From Candidatus Rokubacteria bacterium GWA2_73_35 (GTDB taxonomy: Bacteria > Methylomirabilota > Methylomirabilia > Rokubacteriales > CSP1-6): a stretch of DNA of 35,017 nt. A program made the position numbers and the translations under genes. A model generated the notes under the pieces. That model was not told the DNA's origin. It searched no databases and saw nothing but the letters and a program-made list of their open reading frames with translations. Location: positions 1 to 35,017 of the forward strand of contig MGBU01000036.1 of the NCBI GenBank assembly GCA_001790205.1, given 5' to 3'. Shown here piece after piece: positions 15,761-23,959 of this stretch (its first letter is position 1; each line of letters begins with the position of its first letter).

Positions 15761-17685
15761 TCCGCGCCCTCCTCGCCGCGGTGCTGCTCGTGGTGGCGCC
15801 GACCGCCGCGGGCGCCCACGGCGAGCACGGCGGCGCCGAGCGGCTCGGCGCGGGCGGGATCGTCACGGTGGGCGGCTGGCAGGTCGAGCTGCTGAGCCAC
15901 CCGGCGCCGCTCGCGCGCGGCCGGCCGAGCCACGTGGTCGCCAAGGTGCTGACGGGCGCGGGGCTGGCGCCGGTCTCCGGCGGCGAGGTCGCGATCGGCC
16001 TCGGCCTCGCCGGCACCGCGCCCGAGGTGCGGCCGGCCGTCGAGACGGCGTGGGCGGGCAACTACGGGCTCGAGCTCACCCCCGGGCGCACCGGCGAGCA
16101 CGTCGTCCGCGTCGTGCTCGGAGCACTCGGCGCGCAGCGGTTCGAGCCGCCGCTCGTCGTGGACTTCCCGGTCGGCGTCGAGCGCGCGCCGGGGATGGGC
16201 GTGGCCGCGTGGACGGTCCTCGGGCTCCTCGCCGCCCTCGCCGCGCTCGCGGTCGGGGCGGGCCGGCTGCGCACGGCCCCGACGGTCGACCTCCTCACGA
16301 TCCCGTGGCTCCGGCGGCTCCTCACCTCGCTCACCTTCCAGCGCGGGCTCCAGCTCGGGATGCTCGTGGTCACCGCGGGCGTCGTGTGGATCGGCCTGGC
16401 CGACGTGCAGGACGGCGCCGTCAACCTCGCGACCAAGCTCACGTGGACGATCTGGTGGGCCGGCATCATCTTCACGTTCGTCCTCGCGGGGCGCGTGTGG
16501 TGCGTCGCCTGCCCCTTCGGCGCGCTCAACGAGTGGACCGCGCGGGCGAGCGGGGCCTGGCGCCGGCTGCCGCGGCCGTTCAGGAACATCTGGTGGGCGA
16601 CCGCCGCCTTCGTCCTCCTCACGTGGGCCGACGAGCAGCTCGGCGTCGTGCGCTCGCCCCGCATCACGGCCTGGATCATCCTGTTCTTCGTCGCGCTCGC
16701 GGTCGCGGTCGGGCTCGTCTACGAGCGGCGGAGCTTCTGCCGCCACCTCTGCCCGATCGGCGGGCTGATCGGCATCTACTCGATGACCGCGCCCCTCGAG
16801 CTCCGCGCCAAGGACGCCGCGACGTGCCGCGCGCACGCCGAGAAGGGCTGCTACCAGGGCACGGCGGAGAGCGCGGGCTGCCCGATGTTCGAGTTCCCGC
16901 AGGCGATGGACCGGAACAACTACTGCACGCTCTGCGTCGAGTGCGTGAAGGGCTGCGCGCGCGACAACCTGGCGCTCCGCGTCCGCGCCTTCGGCCGCGA
17001 CCTCTGGACGACGCGGCGGCGGGTGCTCGACGAGGCCTATCTGGCCGTGGCGCTGGTGGGCCTGACGCTGCTCGTGACCGCCCAGATGCTGAGCGCGTGG
17101 CCGGGCTTCATCTCGGCGCTGGCGCGCTGGCTGCCCCACGCGGTGCGGGCGAGCCTCAAGCCCGTCACCTACCTCACGCTCGTCGAGTCGGCGGTGCTGC
17201 TGGTCGGCGCGCTCGTGGTGATACCGCTCGTCGTGCTCGCGGGCGCCGCCCTCGCCGACCGGCTCGCGGGCGAGCGCGGGCTCGGCCTCCGGCGCACCTT
17301 CGTCGTCTTCGGGTACGTCTTCGTCCCGGTCGGCCTCGCGGTGCACCTGGCCCACAACCTCGCCCACCTCCTGCTCGAGGGCGGCGGCGTCGTCCCCGCG
17401 GTCCAGCGCGCCGCGGCGCTCTGGACGCCCTTCTCCCTCGGCGAGCCGGACTGGCGCGGCACCGCCCAGGCGCCCGAGGCGGTCGTGGGCTTCCTCCAGG
17501 TGGCGGTCCTCGTCGCGTTCTTCGTCCTCTCGCTCCTCGCCGCGCACCGCCTCTCCGCGCGCGAGTACGCCGACCCGCGGGCCGCGAGCCGCGCGGTCGT
17601 CCCGTTCGTCGTCCTCTCGCTGGCCTTCACCGTGGCCGGCATCGTCCTGCTCCAGCAGCCCATGGGCATGCGCCATGGCATGTAG
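15757..17685 (+). CDS. NapH/NosR-like polyferredoxin membrane protein with N-terminal periplasmic domain
   Basis: 642 residues. A signal peptide leads into a short His-rich stretch (HGEHGG) and a ~130-residue beta-domain resembling FixH/YtkA-type periplasmic domains. Around ten hydrophobic segments follow, with CVACP (Cys249, Cys252) and CRHLCP (Cys328, Cys332) motifs as in NapH/NosR/CcoG proteins. A ferredoxin motif CTLCVECVKGC (Cys390, 393, 396, 400) comes next. The tail ends MGMRHGM. Such proteins pass electrons between quinol and periplasmic reductases or help maturation. The ATG overlaps the stop of the candidate selenoprotein gene, so the two are coupled and probably act together. A strong hairpin follows. 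Confidence 0.85.
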   Translation: MIRALLAAVLLVVAPTAAGAHGEHGGAERLGAGGIVTVGGWQVELLSHPAPLARGRPSHVVAKVLTGAGLAPVSGGEVAIGLGLAGTAPEVRPAVETAWAGNYGLELTPGRTGEHVVRVVLGALGAQRFEPPLVVDFPVGVERAPGMGVAAWTVLGLLAALAALAVGAGRLRTAPTVDLLTIPWLRRLLTSLTFQRGLQLGMLVVTAGVVWIGLADVQDGAVNLATKLTWTIWWAGIIFTFVLAGRVWCVACPFGALNEWTARASGAWRRLPRPFRNIWWATAAFVLLTWADEQLGVVRSPRITAWIILFFVALAVAVGLVYERRSFCRHLCPIGGLIGIYSMTAPLELRAKDAATCRAHAEKGCYQGTAESAGCPMFEFPQAMDRNNYCTLCVECVKGCARDNLALRVRAFGRDLWTTRRRVLDEAYLAVALVGLTLLVTAQMLSAWPGFISALARWLPHAVRASLKPVTYLTLVESAVLLVGALVVIPLVVLAGAALADRLAGERGLGLRRTFVVFGYVFVPVGLAVHLAHNLAHLLLEGGGVVPAVQRAAALWTPFSLGEPDWRGTAQAPEAVVGFLQVAVLVAFFVLSLLAAHRLSAREYADPRAASRAVVPFVVLSLAFTVAGIVLLQQPMGMRHGM

Positions 17686-17692
17686 CTCATGA

Positions 17693-17719
17693 GCGCCGAG
17701 GGGCGCGTCCCCTCGGCGC
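17693..17719 (+). terminator. Strong GC hairpin after the polyferredoxin gene
   Basis: An 11 bp perfect stem, GCGCCGAGGGG with CCCCTCGGCGC, and a 5-nt loop, starting 8 bp after the stop codon. It marks the end of the sigma-54 operon. Confidence 0.7.
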
Positions 17720-17741
17720 GCGCGCGGTGAGGTGTTCGCAC

Positions 17742-17791
17742 CGGGCCCTTCCGGCCGTTCGGGCCCGACCGAGTTGCTTATTTGGGTCGGG
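17742..17791 (+). promoter_or_regulatory. Two mutually exclusive hairpins upstream of the octahaem gene
   Basis: CGGGCCC (17742-17748) pairs with GGGCCCG (17761-17767). CCCGACC (17764-17770) pairs with GGTCGGG (17785-17791). They share 17764-17767, so only one can form fully. This could be an attenuator-like leader if transcription starts upstream; chance pairing in GC-rich DNA is possible. Confidence 0.3.
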
Positions 17792-17849
17792 AGCCGGGTG
17801 TGCTAGGAGACAGGGAGCGAGGGCCGCCGCCCTCGCGAGGAGGCGAGTC

Positions 17850-18971
17850 ATGCGATTCGTCCAGTTGGCACGGCTGCTCGGCTGTTGCGCCCTCGGGATC
17901 GCCGCCGCAGTGCTTCTCCTGTCCGGCGCCGCCGACGCCCAGGGCGGAAAGGTCCTCCCGCTGCCTTCCGAGAAGGTCTCGCCCCAGGCCCAGGCGAAGG
18001 GCTACGCGGGGCCCCAGGCCTGCGTGCAGTGCCACAGCGAGAAGTACGACGACTACCGGGCCAGCGGGCATCCGAAGAAGCTCCGCCCCGCCGCCGAGGC
18101 CCGCGCCTGGGGCGTGCCGCTGCCCGAGGGCTGGGAGTGGGACGACATCAGCTACGTGGTCGGCGCCCGCTGGAAGGCGCGGTTCATCGACACCCAGGGC
18201 TACCTCGTCACGTCGACGGGTCCGAAGAAGGACAAGCCCGGGAAGAACCAGTACAACCTCGCCACGGGGCGCTGGGTCAACTACGAGGCGGGGAAGAAGC
18301 TGCCGTACTCGTGCGGCCCGTGCCACATGACGGCCTACAGCAAGGCGGGCAACCAGGACGGGCTTCCCGGCATGGTCGGCACGTGGGCGTTCCCGGGCAT
18401 CACGTGCGAGGAGTGCCACGGCCCGGGCGCCGCGCACGCGAGCGCACCCAGCAAGACGAACATCAAGGTGGACAAGAGCCCGGCGGCGTGCGGCAAGTGC
18501 CACATCCGCGGCGCGCCCGACAAGATCCCCGCGGGCGGCGGGTTCATCCAGCACCACGAGCAGTACAACGAGTACCTCGCGGGGCCGCACGCGGGCAAGG
18601 TCTCCTGCGCGACGTGCCACGACCCGCACAAGCGGGCGGCGGTCTCGATCAGGAAGCAGTGCGCCGACTGCCATCCCTCGCAGGCCAAGAACTTCACGGG
18701 CAGCAAGATGCAGCGCTCCGGCGTCACCTGCGTCAACTGCCACATGCCGCCCGGCGGCAAGAGCGCCGAGGCCTTCGGCAAGTACGTGGGCGACGTGAAG
18801 ACCCACATCGCGAAGATCTCGACGAACCCGGCCGACAGGATGTTCAGCGACGACGGCAAGCTCGCGACGGGCAAGCTGACGCTCGACTTCGCGTGTCTCG
18901 CCTGCCACGGGAGCCGCGACATGGCCTGGGCCCTGGCGAACGCCAAGGGGATCCACACCAGGGGTAAGTAG
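17850..18971 (+). CDS. Secreted octahaem c-type cytochrome
   Basis: 373 residues with a signal peptide (to about residue 30, ending GAADAQG) and eight CXXCH motifs: CVQCH, CGPCH, CEECH, CGKCH, CATCH, CADCH, CVNCH and CLACH. A ~75-residue haem-free insert between the first and second motifs contains WEWDDISYVVGARWKARFI and QYNLATGRWVNY, a pattern known from multihaem cytochromes that precede NrfA- or c554-like electron-transfer modules. AGGAGG lies 6 bp before the ATG. No membrane anchor is present beyond the signal peptide. It is flanked by hairpins on both sides, so it is probably its own transcription unit. No catalytic site could be recognised; an electron-transfer role is inferred. Confidence 0.88.
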   Translation: MRFVQLARLLGCCALGIAAAVLLLSGAADAQGGKVLPLPSEKVSPQAQAKGYAGPQACVQCHSEKYDDYRASGHPKKLRPAAEARAWGVPLPEGWEWDDISYVVGARWKARFIDTQGYLVTSTGPKKDKPGKNQYNLATGRWVNYEAGKKLPYSCGPCHMTAYSKAGNQDGLPGMVGTWAFPGITCEECHGPGAAHASAPSKTNIKVDKSPAACGKCHIRGAPDKIPAGGGFIQHHEQYNEYLAGPHAGKVSCATCHDPHKRAAVSIRKQCADCHPSQAKNFTGSKMQRSGVTCVNCHMPPGGKSAEAFGKYVGDVKTHIAKISTNPADRMFSDDGKLATGKLTLDFACLACHGSRDMAWALANAKGIHTRGK

Positions 18972-19005
18972 CCCCGGCGTGGGGCCTTCGGACCACGAGC
19001 GTCGT

Positions 19006-19037
19006 GCAATCGGCGAGGGGGCGCCCTCGCCGATTGC
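19006..19037 (+). terminator. 14-bp perfect hairpin after the octahaem gene
   Basis: GCAATCGGCGAGGG and CCCTCGCCGATTGC pair perfectly around a 4-nt GGCG loop, 35 bp past the stop codon. It is the strongest stem in the window. It has no T-tract but is a very likely transcript end. Confidence 0.75.
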
Positions 19038-19072
19038 GCCCGGCCGCCGCGGGCGCGTAGGATAGCGGGATC

Positions 19073-20251
19073 ATGCGGCCCGTCCTCCTCGCGCTCGGCC
19101 TCCTCGTGGCCCTCGCCGGGCCGGCCCTCGCGCAGTCCCTCTTCGGCGCGACCCAGGATCCGCTCGCCGGCTCCCGCGTGTTCGGCGCGCGCGGCTGCGT
19201 CAAGTGCCACGCGGTGAACGGCGTCGGCGGCATGGTCGGCCCCGATCTCGGTCGGATCGAACGGCCGCGCTCGTTCTTCGACCTCGCGGCGGCGCTCTGG
19301 AACCACGCCCCGCGGATGGCCGAAAGGATGCGGCAGCAGGGCATCGCGCGTCCCCGGCTCGACGCCCGCGAGATGGGCGACCTCGTCGCGTTCCTCTTCA
19401 CGCTCGACTACTTCGATCCCCGCGGCGACGTCGACGCGGGCCGGCGCCTCTTCACCGAGAAGCGCTGCGTGGTCTGCCACCAGGTCGGGGGCACCGGCGG
19501 CGTGGTCGGCCCGAACCTCGACGCGCTCCGGCAGTACGCGTCGCCGATCTACCTCGCCGCGCAGATGTGGAACCACGGCCCGCAGATGGCCGCGGTGATG
19601 GCGGCCCGGAAGATCCCGCGGCCCTCGTTCAAGGACGCCGAGCTCCGCGACCTGATCGCCTACATCGGCGCGGCGTCGCCGGTGATCGCGCAGGGGCCGC
19701 TCTACGTGCTGCCCGGCCGCGCGGGCCGGGGCCGCGCGCTCTTCGCCCAGAAGCGCTGCGCCGAGTGTCACAGCGCCGCGGGGCAGGGCGGCACGCTCGG
19801 CCCCGACCTCGCCGAGCGGAGCGTCACCCTGAGCCTGACCCAGTTCGCGAGCGCGATGTGGAACAAGACGCCGGCGATGCTCGCGGCGATGAAGAGCCGC
19901 GCGATCCCGGTGCCCCAGCTCCAGCCCGACGAGATGGCGGACGTCGTCGCCTACCTCTACTCCGTCCGCTACTTCGCCCAGGGCGGCGACCCGAAGAAGG
20001 GCGTCGCGGTCGCGAACGCCAAGGGCTGCCTCACCTGCCACGCCCTCGCGGGGGAGCGGGGCAAGCCCGCGGGCGACCTCGCCCGGGCGAAGGGCCTCGA
20101 CTCGCCGGCCGCCGTCCTCGCGGCGCTCTGGGACCACTCATTCATCGCGGACCCGCGGCCCGCGCGCGCCAAGGCGCCCTGGGCGGAGATCCGGCCCGGC
20201 GAGATGGCGGACCTCGTGGCCTTCCTCCAGTCGCTGCGCCGCCCGCAATGA
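19073..20251 (+). CDS. Tetrahaem cytochrome of four tandem WNHxPxM domains, last domain degenerate
   Basis: 392 residues with a signal peptide ending near ALAQS. CXXCH occurs at residues 42, 132, 229 and 319 (spacing 90, 97, 90), co-linear with the protein at 13923-15149. Domains 1-3 have LWNHAPRM, MWNHGPQM and MWNKTPAM. The fourth has LWDHSFIADP and no Met at the ligand position, so its haem may have a different distal ligand. TAGGAT at 19058-19063 could be a -10 for a nearly leaderless transcript. The stop overlaps the next ATG as ATGA, placing this gene at the head of the nonahaem-Rieske-cytochrome b set and making it a likely soluble electron acceptor of that complex. Confidence 0.9.
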   Translation: MRPVLLALGLLVALAGPALAQSLFGATQDPLAGSRVFGARGCVKCHAVNGVGGMVGPDLGRIERPRSFFDLAAALWNHAPRMAERMRQQGIARPRLDAREMGDLVAFLFTLDYFDPRGDVDAGRRLFTEKRCVVCHQVGGTGGVVGPNLDALRQYASPIYLAAQMWNHGPQMAAVMAARKIPRPSFKDAELRDLIAYIGAASPVIAQGPLYVLPGRAGRGRALFAQKRCAECHSAAGQGGTLGPDLAERSVTLSLTQFASAMWNKTPAMLAAMKSRAIPVPQLQPDEMADVVAYLYSVRYFAQGGDPKKGVAVANAKGCLTCHALAGERGKPAGDLARAKGLDSPAAVLAALWDHSFIADPRPARAKAPWAEIRPGEMADLVAFLQSLRRPQ

Positions 20252-21618
20252 CGCACGCGCGACGCTTCGTCCGCCGGGCGCCGCTCCTGCTGCTGCTGAC
20301 GCTCGCCGTCTGGGTGGCGCCGGCGACGGCGCAGCCCACGAAGGCCCCGCCGGCCAAGCCCCAGCCGGCGGCGGCGCAGCCCGCGAAGAGCCAGCCCGCG
20401 ACCGCGCAGCCCGCGAAGGCCGCGGTCGAGGGCTGCGCCACCTGCCACCGGGACACCGGCGACGAGCGGCTGGCAGGCCCCGTGAAGCTCTTCGACGGCG
20501 ACATCCACAAGGCCAAGGGGTTCGGCTGCGTCGCCTGCCACGGCGGCGACGGCAAGAGCGCCGAGATGGACGCGATGGACCCGGCGAAGGGCTACGTCGG
20601 CAAGCCGGGTCGCGGGCAGCTCACGCAGCTCTGCGGCCGCTGCCACTCGGACGCGCGCTTCATGAAGCAGTACAACCCGGCGCTGCGCGTGGACCAGGTG
20701 GCCGAGTACGCCACGTCGGTGCACGGGCGGCGCCTGCGCGAGCTCAACGACCCGAAGGTGGCGACGTGCGCCAACTGCCACCCGGCGCACTCGATCAAGC
20801 CCCCCTCGGACCCCGCCTCGAGCGTCCACCCGCTGCGCGTCGCCCAGACGTGCGGCCAGTGCCACGCGGACGCGAAGTACATGGCGGGCTACAAGATCCC
20901 CACCGACCAGCTCGCGAAGTACACGCAGAGCGTCCACTGGAAGACGATGTCGGCGAAGGGCGACCTCTCGGCGCCGACGTGCAACGACTGCCACGGCAAC
21001 CACGGCGCGGCGCCGCCGGGCGTTTCCTGGGTCGGCAACGTCTGCGGGCAGTGCCACACGGTCATGGCCGACCTCTTCGGCAAGAGCGTGCACGCCCGCG
21101 CGTTCCGCGACCTGGGCGTGCCCGGGTGCGCGACGTGCCACGAGAACCACGACATCAAGCCGGCCAGCACCGAGATGCTCGGGCTCGGCGGCCCGGCCGT
21201 GTGCTCGACGTGCCACGACGCGGGCAGCAAGGGCGGCCGCGCCGCCGTGGAGATGCGGGCGCTGATCGACGGCCTCAGGACGGAGCGCGACCGCGCCTCG
21301 GAGATCCTCGCGCGGGCGGAGCAGGCGGGCATGGAGGTGAGCCAGGCCCGCTTCGAGCTCGGTGGGGCCAACGACGAGCTCGTCAAGGCGCGCGCCGCCG
21401 TGCACGCCTTCCAGGTGGCGGCCGTGAAGAAGGAGGCGGAGGCCGGGCTCACGATCGCGCAGAAGGTCTACGCGCGCGGCGTGAGGGCCCTCGAGGACCT
21501 CCGCTTCCGGCGCACCGGCCTCGTCGTCTCGCTGGTCATCATCGTCGTGCTCATCGCCGCCCTGGTCTTGAAGATCCGCCAGATCGAGCGCCGCACGAGG
21601 TCACCGATCCAGGGCTGA
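20248..21618 (+). CDS. Nonahaem cytochrome with C-terminal coiled coil and membrane anchor
   Basis: 456 residues. A signal peptide and a Pro/Ala/Lys-rich linker (QPAK-type repeats, residues ~30-57) are followed by nine CXXCH motifs: CATCH, CVACH, CGRCH, CANCH, CGQCH, CNDCH, CGQCH, CATCH and CSTCH. Repeated YATSVHG, YTQSVHW and FGKSVHA segments supply probable distal His ligands. After the haem region come ~90 residues of predicted coiled coil (MRALIDGLRTERDRA onward), then one transmembrane helix near residues 425-445 and a basic cytoplasmic tail. The start overlaps the upstream stop. Its position before Rieske and cytochrome b suggests it takes the place of cytochrome c1 or f (inference). 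Confidence 0.9.
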   Translation: MTHARRFVRRAPLLLLLTLAVWVAPATAQPTKAPPAKPQPAAAQPAKSQPATAQPAKAAVEGCATCHRDTGDERLAGPVKLFDGDIHKAKGFGCVACHGGDGKSAEMDAMDPAKGYVGKPGRGQLTQLCGRCHSDARFMKQYNPALRVDQVAEYATSVHGRRLRELNDPKVATCANCHPAHSIKPPSDPASSVHPLRVAQTCGQCHADAKYMAGYKIPTDQLAKYTQSVHWKTMSAKGDLSAPTCNDCHGNHGAAPPGVSWVGNVCGQCHTVMADLFGKSVHARAFRDLGVPGCATCHENHDIKPASTEMLGLGGPAVCSTCHDAGSKGGRAAVEMRALIDGLRTERDRASEILARAEQAGMEVSQARFELGGANDELVKARAAVHAFQVAAVKKEAEAGLTIAQKVYARGVRALEDLRFRRTGLVVSLVIIVVLIAALVLKIRQIERRTRSPIQG

Positions 21619-21695
21619 GTGACCGTGGACAAATCGCGTTGTCGAGGGGCGCCACGGCGCAGCATGGGCGTCCCGAGGGCCGGGGTCGGGGGAGT

Positions 21696-21721
21696 CCGAG
21701 GGGGGCGTTAGCCCCCTTCGG
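21696..21721 (+). terminator. Hairpin between the nonahaem and Rieske genes
   Basis: CCGAGGGGGGC and GCCCCCTTCGG form an 11 bp stem (one G-T pair) with a GTTA loop. A second weaker stem (GGGGGC/GCCCCC) follows near 21735-21755. They may partly separate expression of the cytochromes from the Rieske/b genes. Confidence 0.5.
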
Positions 21722-21781
21722 CTGAACAATTGGGGGGCGCCCGGAGCCCCCGATAAATCGAGGTCGAGCCGGAGGCGCACG

Positions 21782-22237
21782 ATGGAGCACACGCTCGGAG
21801 GACCCGACGCGACGCGCCGGGGAGTGATCGGCTGGCTGCTCGGAACGAGCGCGGTGGCGTTCGCGCTCTCCGTGATCTATCCGATGGCGCGCTACCTGAT
21901 CCCCCCGACGGCCGGCGAGTCGCAGGCGGCGTCGGTGACGCTCCCGATCAAGCCCGCCGAGGTCAGGCTCAACAGCGGCCAGATCTTCAAGTTCGGCAAC
22001 CGGCCGGGGATCCTCGTGCGCACGCCCGCGGGCGACCTGCGCGCCTTCTCCGCGGTGTGCACGCACCTGAACTGCACGGTCCAGTACCGCGCCGACCTCT
22101 CCCACATCTGGTGCGCGTGCCACAACGGGCACTTCGACCTGAACGGCCAGAACGTCGCGGGCCCCCCGCCCCGCGCGCTCGACGCCTACGTCGTGAACGT
22201 GCGCGGCGCGCAGATCGTGGTGAGCAAGGGCGCCTGA
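21782..22237 (+). CDS. Rieske iron-sulfur protein of a cytochrome bc-type complex
   Basis: 151 residues with one N-terminal transmembrane helix (~residues 17-38) and a compact Rieske domain. Cluster-binding motifs are CTHLNC (Cys93, His95, Cys98) and CACHNGHFD (Cys111, Cys113, His114). Cys98 and Cys113 would form the disulfide. The small domain resembles b6f/menaquinol-type Rieske proteins rather than mitochondrial ones. GGAGG precedes the ATG. It transfers electrons from quinol at the cytochrome b Qo site to a c-type haem. The cytochrome b gene follows after 2 bp. Confidence 0.95.
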   Translation: MEHTLGGPDATRRGVIGWLLGTSAVAFALSVIYPMARYLIPPTAGESQAASVTLPIKPAEVRLNSGQIFKFGNRPGILVRTPAGDLRAFSAVCTHLNCTVQYRADLSHIWCACHNGHFDLNGQNVAGPPPRALDAYVVNVRGAQIVVSKGA

Positions 22238-22239
22238 GC

Positions 22240-23337
22240 GTGGCCTCGTCCGGCGCCCCGCGCGGCCGCCTCTGGACCTGGCTCGACGAGCGCATCGGGC
22301 TCGCCGACATCGAGAAGCTCGCGCGCAAGAAGCAGATCCCGGTCCACCGCCACTCGCTCTGGTACTACTTCGGCGGCATGACGCTGTTCCTGTTCGTGGT
22401 CCAGGTGGCGACGGGCATCCTGCTGCTCCTCTACTACCGGCCGAGCGCGGAGGAGGCGTACGAGTCGGTCCAGTTCCTGATGGCCGAGGTCCAGTTCGGC
22501 TGGCTGATCCGCTCGATCCACGCGTGGTCGGCCAACCTCATGATCTTCGCGCTGTTCGTCCACATGTTCAGCGTGCTGCTCCTCAAGGCGTACCGGCGGC
22601 CGCGCGAGGTCACCTGGTTCTCGGGCGTCGGGCTCCTCGGGCTCGCGCTCGGCTTCGGCTTCACCGGCTACCTGCTGCCGTGGAACGAGCTGTCGTACTT
22701 CGCGACGAAGGTCGGCACCGAGATCACCGGCGCGGTCCCGGTCGCCGGCGCGTTCCTGCTGCGGCTCCTCCGGGGCGGCGACGAGGTGACCGGCGCGACC
22801 CTCACCCGCTTCTACGGGATCCACGTCGCGATCCTGCCGGCGATCACGACGGCCCTGCTCGGCCTCCACCTCTTCCTGGTCCAGAAGCACGGCATGAGCG
22901 TGCCGCCGTCGGTGGAGCGGCGCGGCGAGGGCGGGCGCACCACGCCCTTCGTCCCGAACTTCCTGCTGCGCGACATCGTCGGCTGGCTCTCGGCCCTGGC
23001 GGTCCTGGCCGCGCTCGCCGCGTTCCTCCCGACCGAGCTCGGCAAGAAGGCCGACCCGTTCACGCCGGCGCCGGTCGGCATCAAGCCCGAGTGGTACTTC
23101 ATGTTCATGTTCCAGACGCTCAAGTACCTGCCGGCCCACATCCTGGGCATCGAGGGGGAGGTCGTCGGCATCCTCGGGTTCGGCCTCGGCGGCGTGGCGC
23201 TGCTGCTCGTGCCGCTGCTCGACCGGCGCGCCGCGCGCGGCGAGTCGAGCCGCCTGTTCAGCGCGGCCGGCATCGCCCTCATCCTCTACATGCTGCTGCT
23301 CACGTACCTGGGCTACACGGTGAGCCCGACCAAATGA
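22240..23337 (+). CDS. Cytochrome b (b6 plus subunit IV-like fusion)
   Basis: 365 residues, GTG start 2 bp after the Rieske stop. Haem ligands are His94/His108 and His195/His210. The 14- and 15-residue spacings and the 101-residue distance match cytochrome b6 rather than bc1. The segment WYYFGG lacks the Cys that binds haem cn covalently in b6f-type proteins. The C-terminal part has the Qo motif PEWY in [19 protein letters not shown], so both halves are in one chain. Expected to be polytopic in the inner membrane and to oxidise quinol together with the Rieske protein. Confidence 0.93.
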   Translation: MASSGAPRGRLWTWLDERIGLADIEKLARKKQIPVHRHSLWYYFGGMTLFLFVVQVATGILLLLYYRPSAEEAYESVQFLMAEVQFGWLIRSIHAWSANLMIFALFVHMFSVLLLKAYRRPREVTWFSGVGLLGLALGFGFTGYLLPWNELSYFATKVGTEITGAVPVAGAFLLRLLRGGDEVTGATLTRFYGIHVAILPAITTALLGLHLFLVQKHGMSVPPSVERRGEGGRTTPFVPNFLLRDIVGWLSALAVLAALAAFLPTELGKKADPFTPAPVGIKPEWYFMFMFQTLKYLPAHILGIEGEVVGILGFGLGGVALLLVPLLDRRAARGESSRLFSAAGIALILYMLLLTYLGYTVSPTK

Positions 23338-23431
23338 ACCAGTCGACCGGACGAGCCGGCTGAATGGGGGACGCGCCCGCATCGGTCAGACTGACAGGGG
23401 CAGGTACATCCACAGGGAGGAGGAGCTAGCG

Positions 23432-23794
23432 ATGAAGCTCTCACGTTCCGGAATCTGGCTGCTCGTGGCCGCGCTCGCCGTGGTCCTGGCGGGCACGGCG
23501 CCCGTCGGCGCGCAGCCGAAGATTCCCGCCGACCTCACCTTCGACCAGGGCAAGGACAGCCCGGGCAAGGTCACCTTCAGCCACGTGAAGCACAAGGAGA
23601 CCAACGAGAAGTGCACGGCCTGTCACACCAAGATCTTCAAGATGAAGAAGGGCCAGACGGGCCCGCTCACCATGGAGGCCATGAAGAAGGGCACGCAGTG
23701 CGGCGCCTGCCACGACGACAAGACCAAGGCCGCGACCAAGGTCGTCTTCGGCGTGATCGACAAGGCGAGCTGCGAGAGGTGTCATAAGAAATAG
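23432..23794 (+). CDS. Trihaem c7-type cytochrome
   Basis: 120 residues, secreted (signal peptide to about residue 27), with CTACH, CGACH and CERCH. The layout SPGKVTFSHVKH before the first haem is typical of c7/c3-type small cytochromes, where those His residues are distal ligands. GGAGGAGG precedes the ATG. A clear paralogue lies at 24606-24965. Probable soluble electron shuttle for the Rieske/cytochrome b complex upstream. A strong hairpin follows. Confidence 0.92.
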   Translation: MKLSRSGIWLLVAALAVVLAGTAPVGAQPKIPADLTFDQGKDSPGKVTFSHVKHKETNEKCTACHTKIFKMKKGQTGPLTMEAMKKGTQCGACHDDKTKAATKVVFGVIDKASCERCHKK

Positions 23795-23810
23795 CCGCCG
23801 TTCCCCCCGC

Positions 23811-23841
23811 ATCGCCGGGTGCCGGCGGGGCACCCGGCGAT
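23811..23841 (+). terminator. 13-bp perfect hairpin after the trihaem gene
   Basis: ATCGCCGGGTGCC and GGCACCCGGCGAT with a 5-nt loop, 16 bp past the stop. Likely end of the Rieske/cytochrome b transcript. Confidence 0.7.
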
Positions 23842-23959
23842 CCCGCTTCGTCCGCGCCTGGGGAGCCCGCGCCACGGACATGACGCGACCGACGTGAGCC
23901 AATTCTCCTGATGCTCCCCGCCGCGATTCTCGCTAGACTCTGGGATCGGTCCAGTCCTG

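Noticed and set aside
20340-20430. Pro/Ala/Lys repeats as a DNA repeat or CRISPR-like array
   Set aside because: Short in-frame codon repeats forming a flexible linker after the signal peptide.
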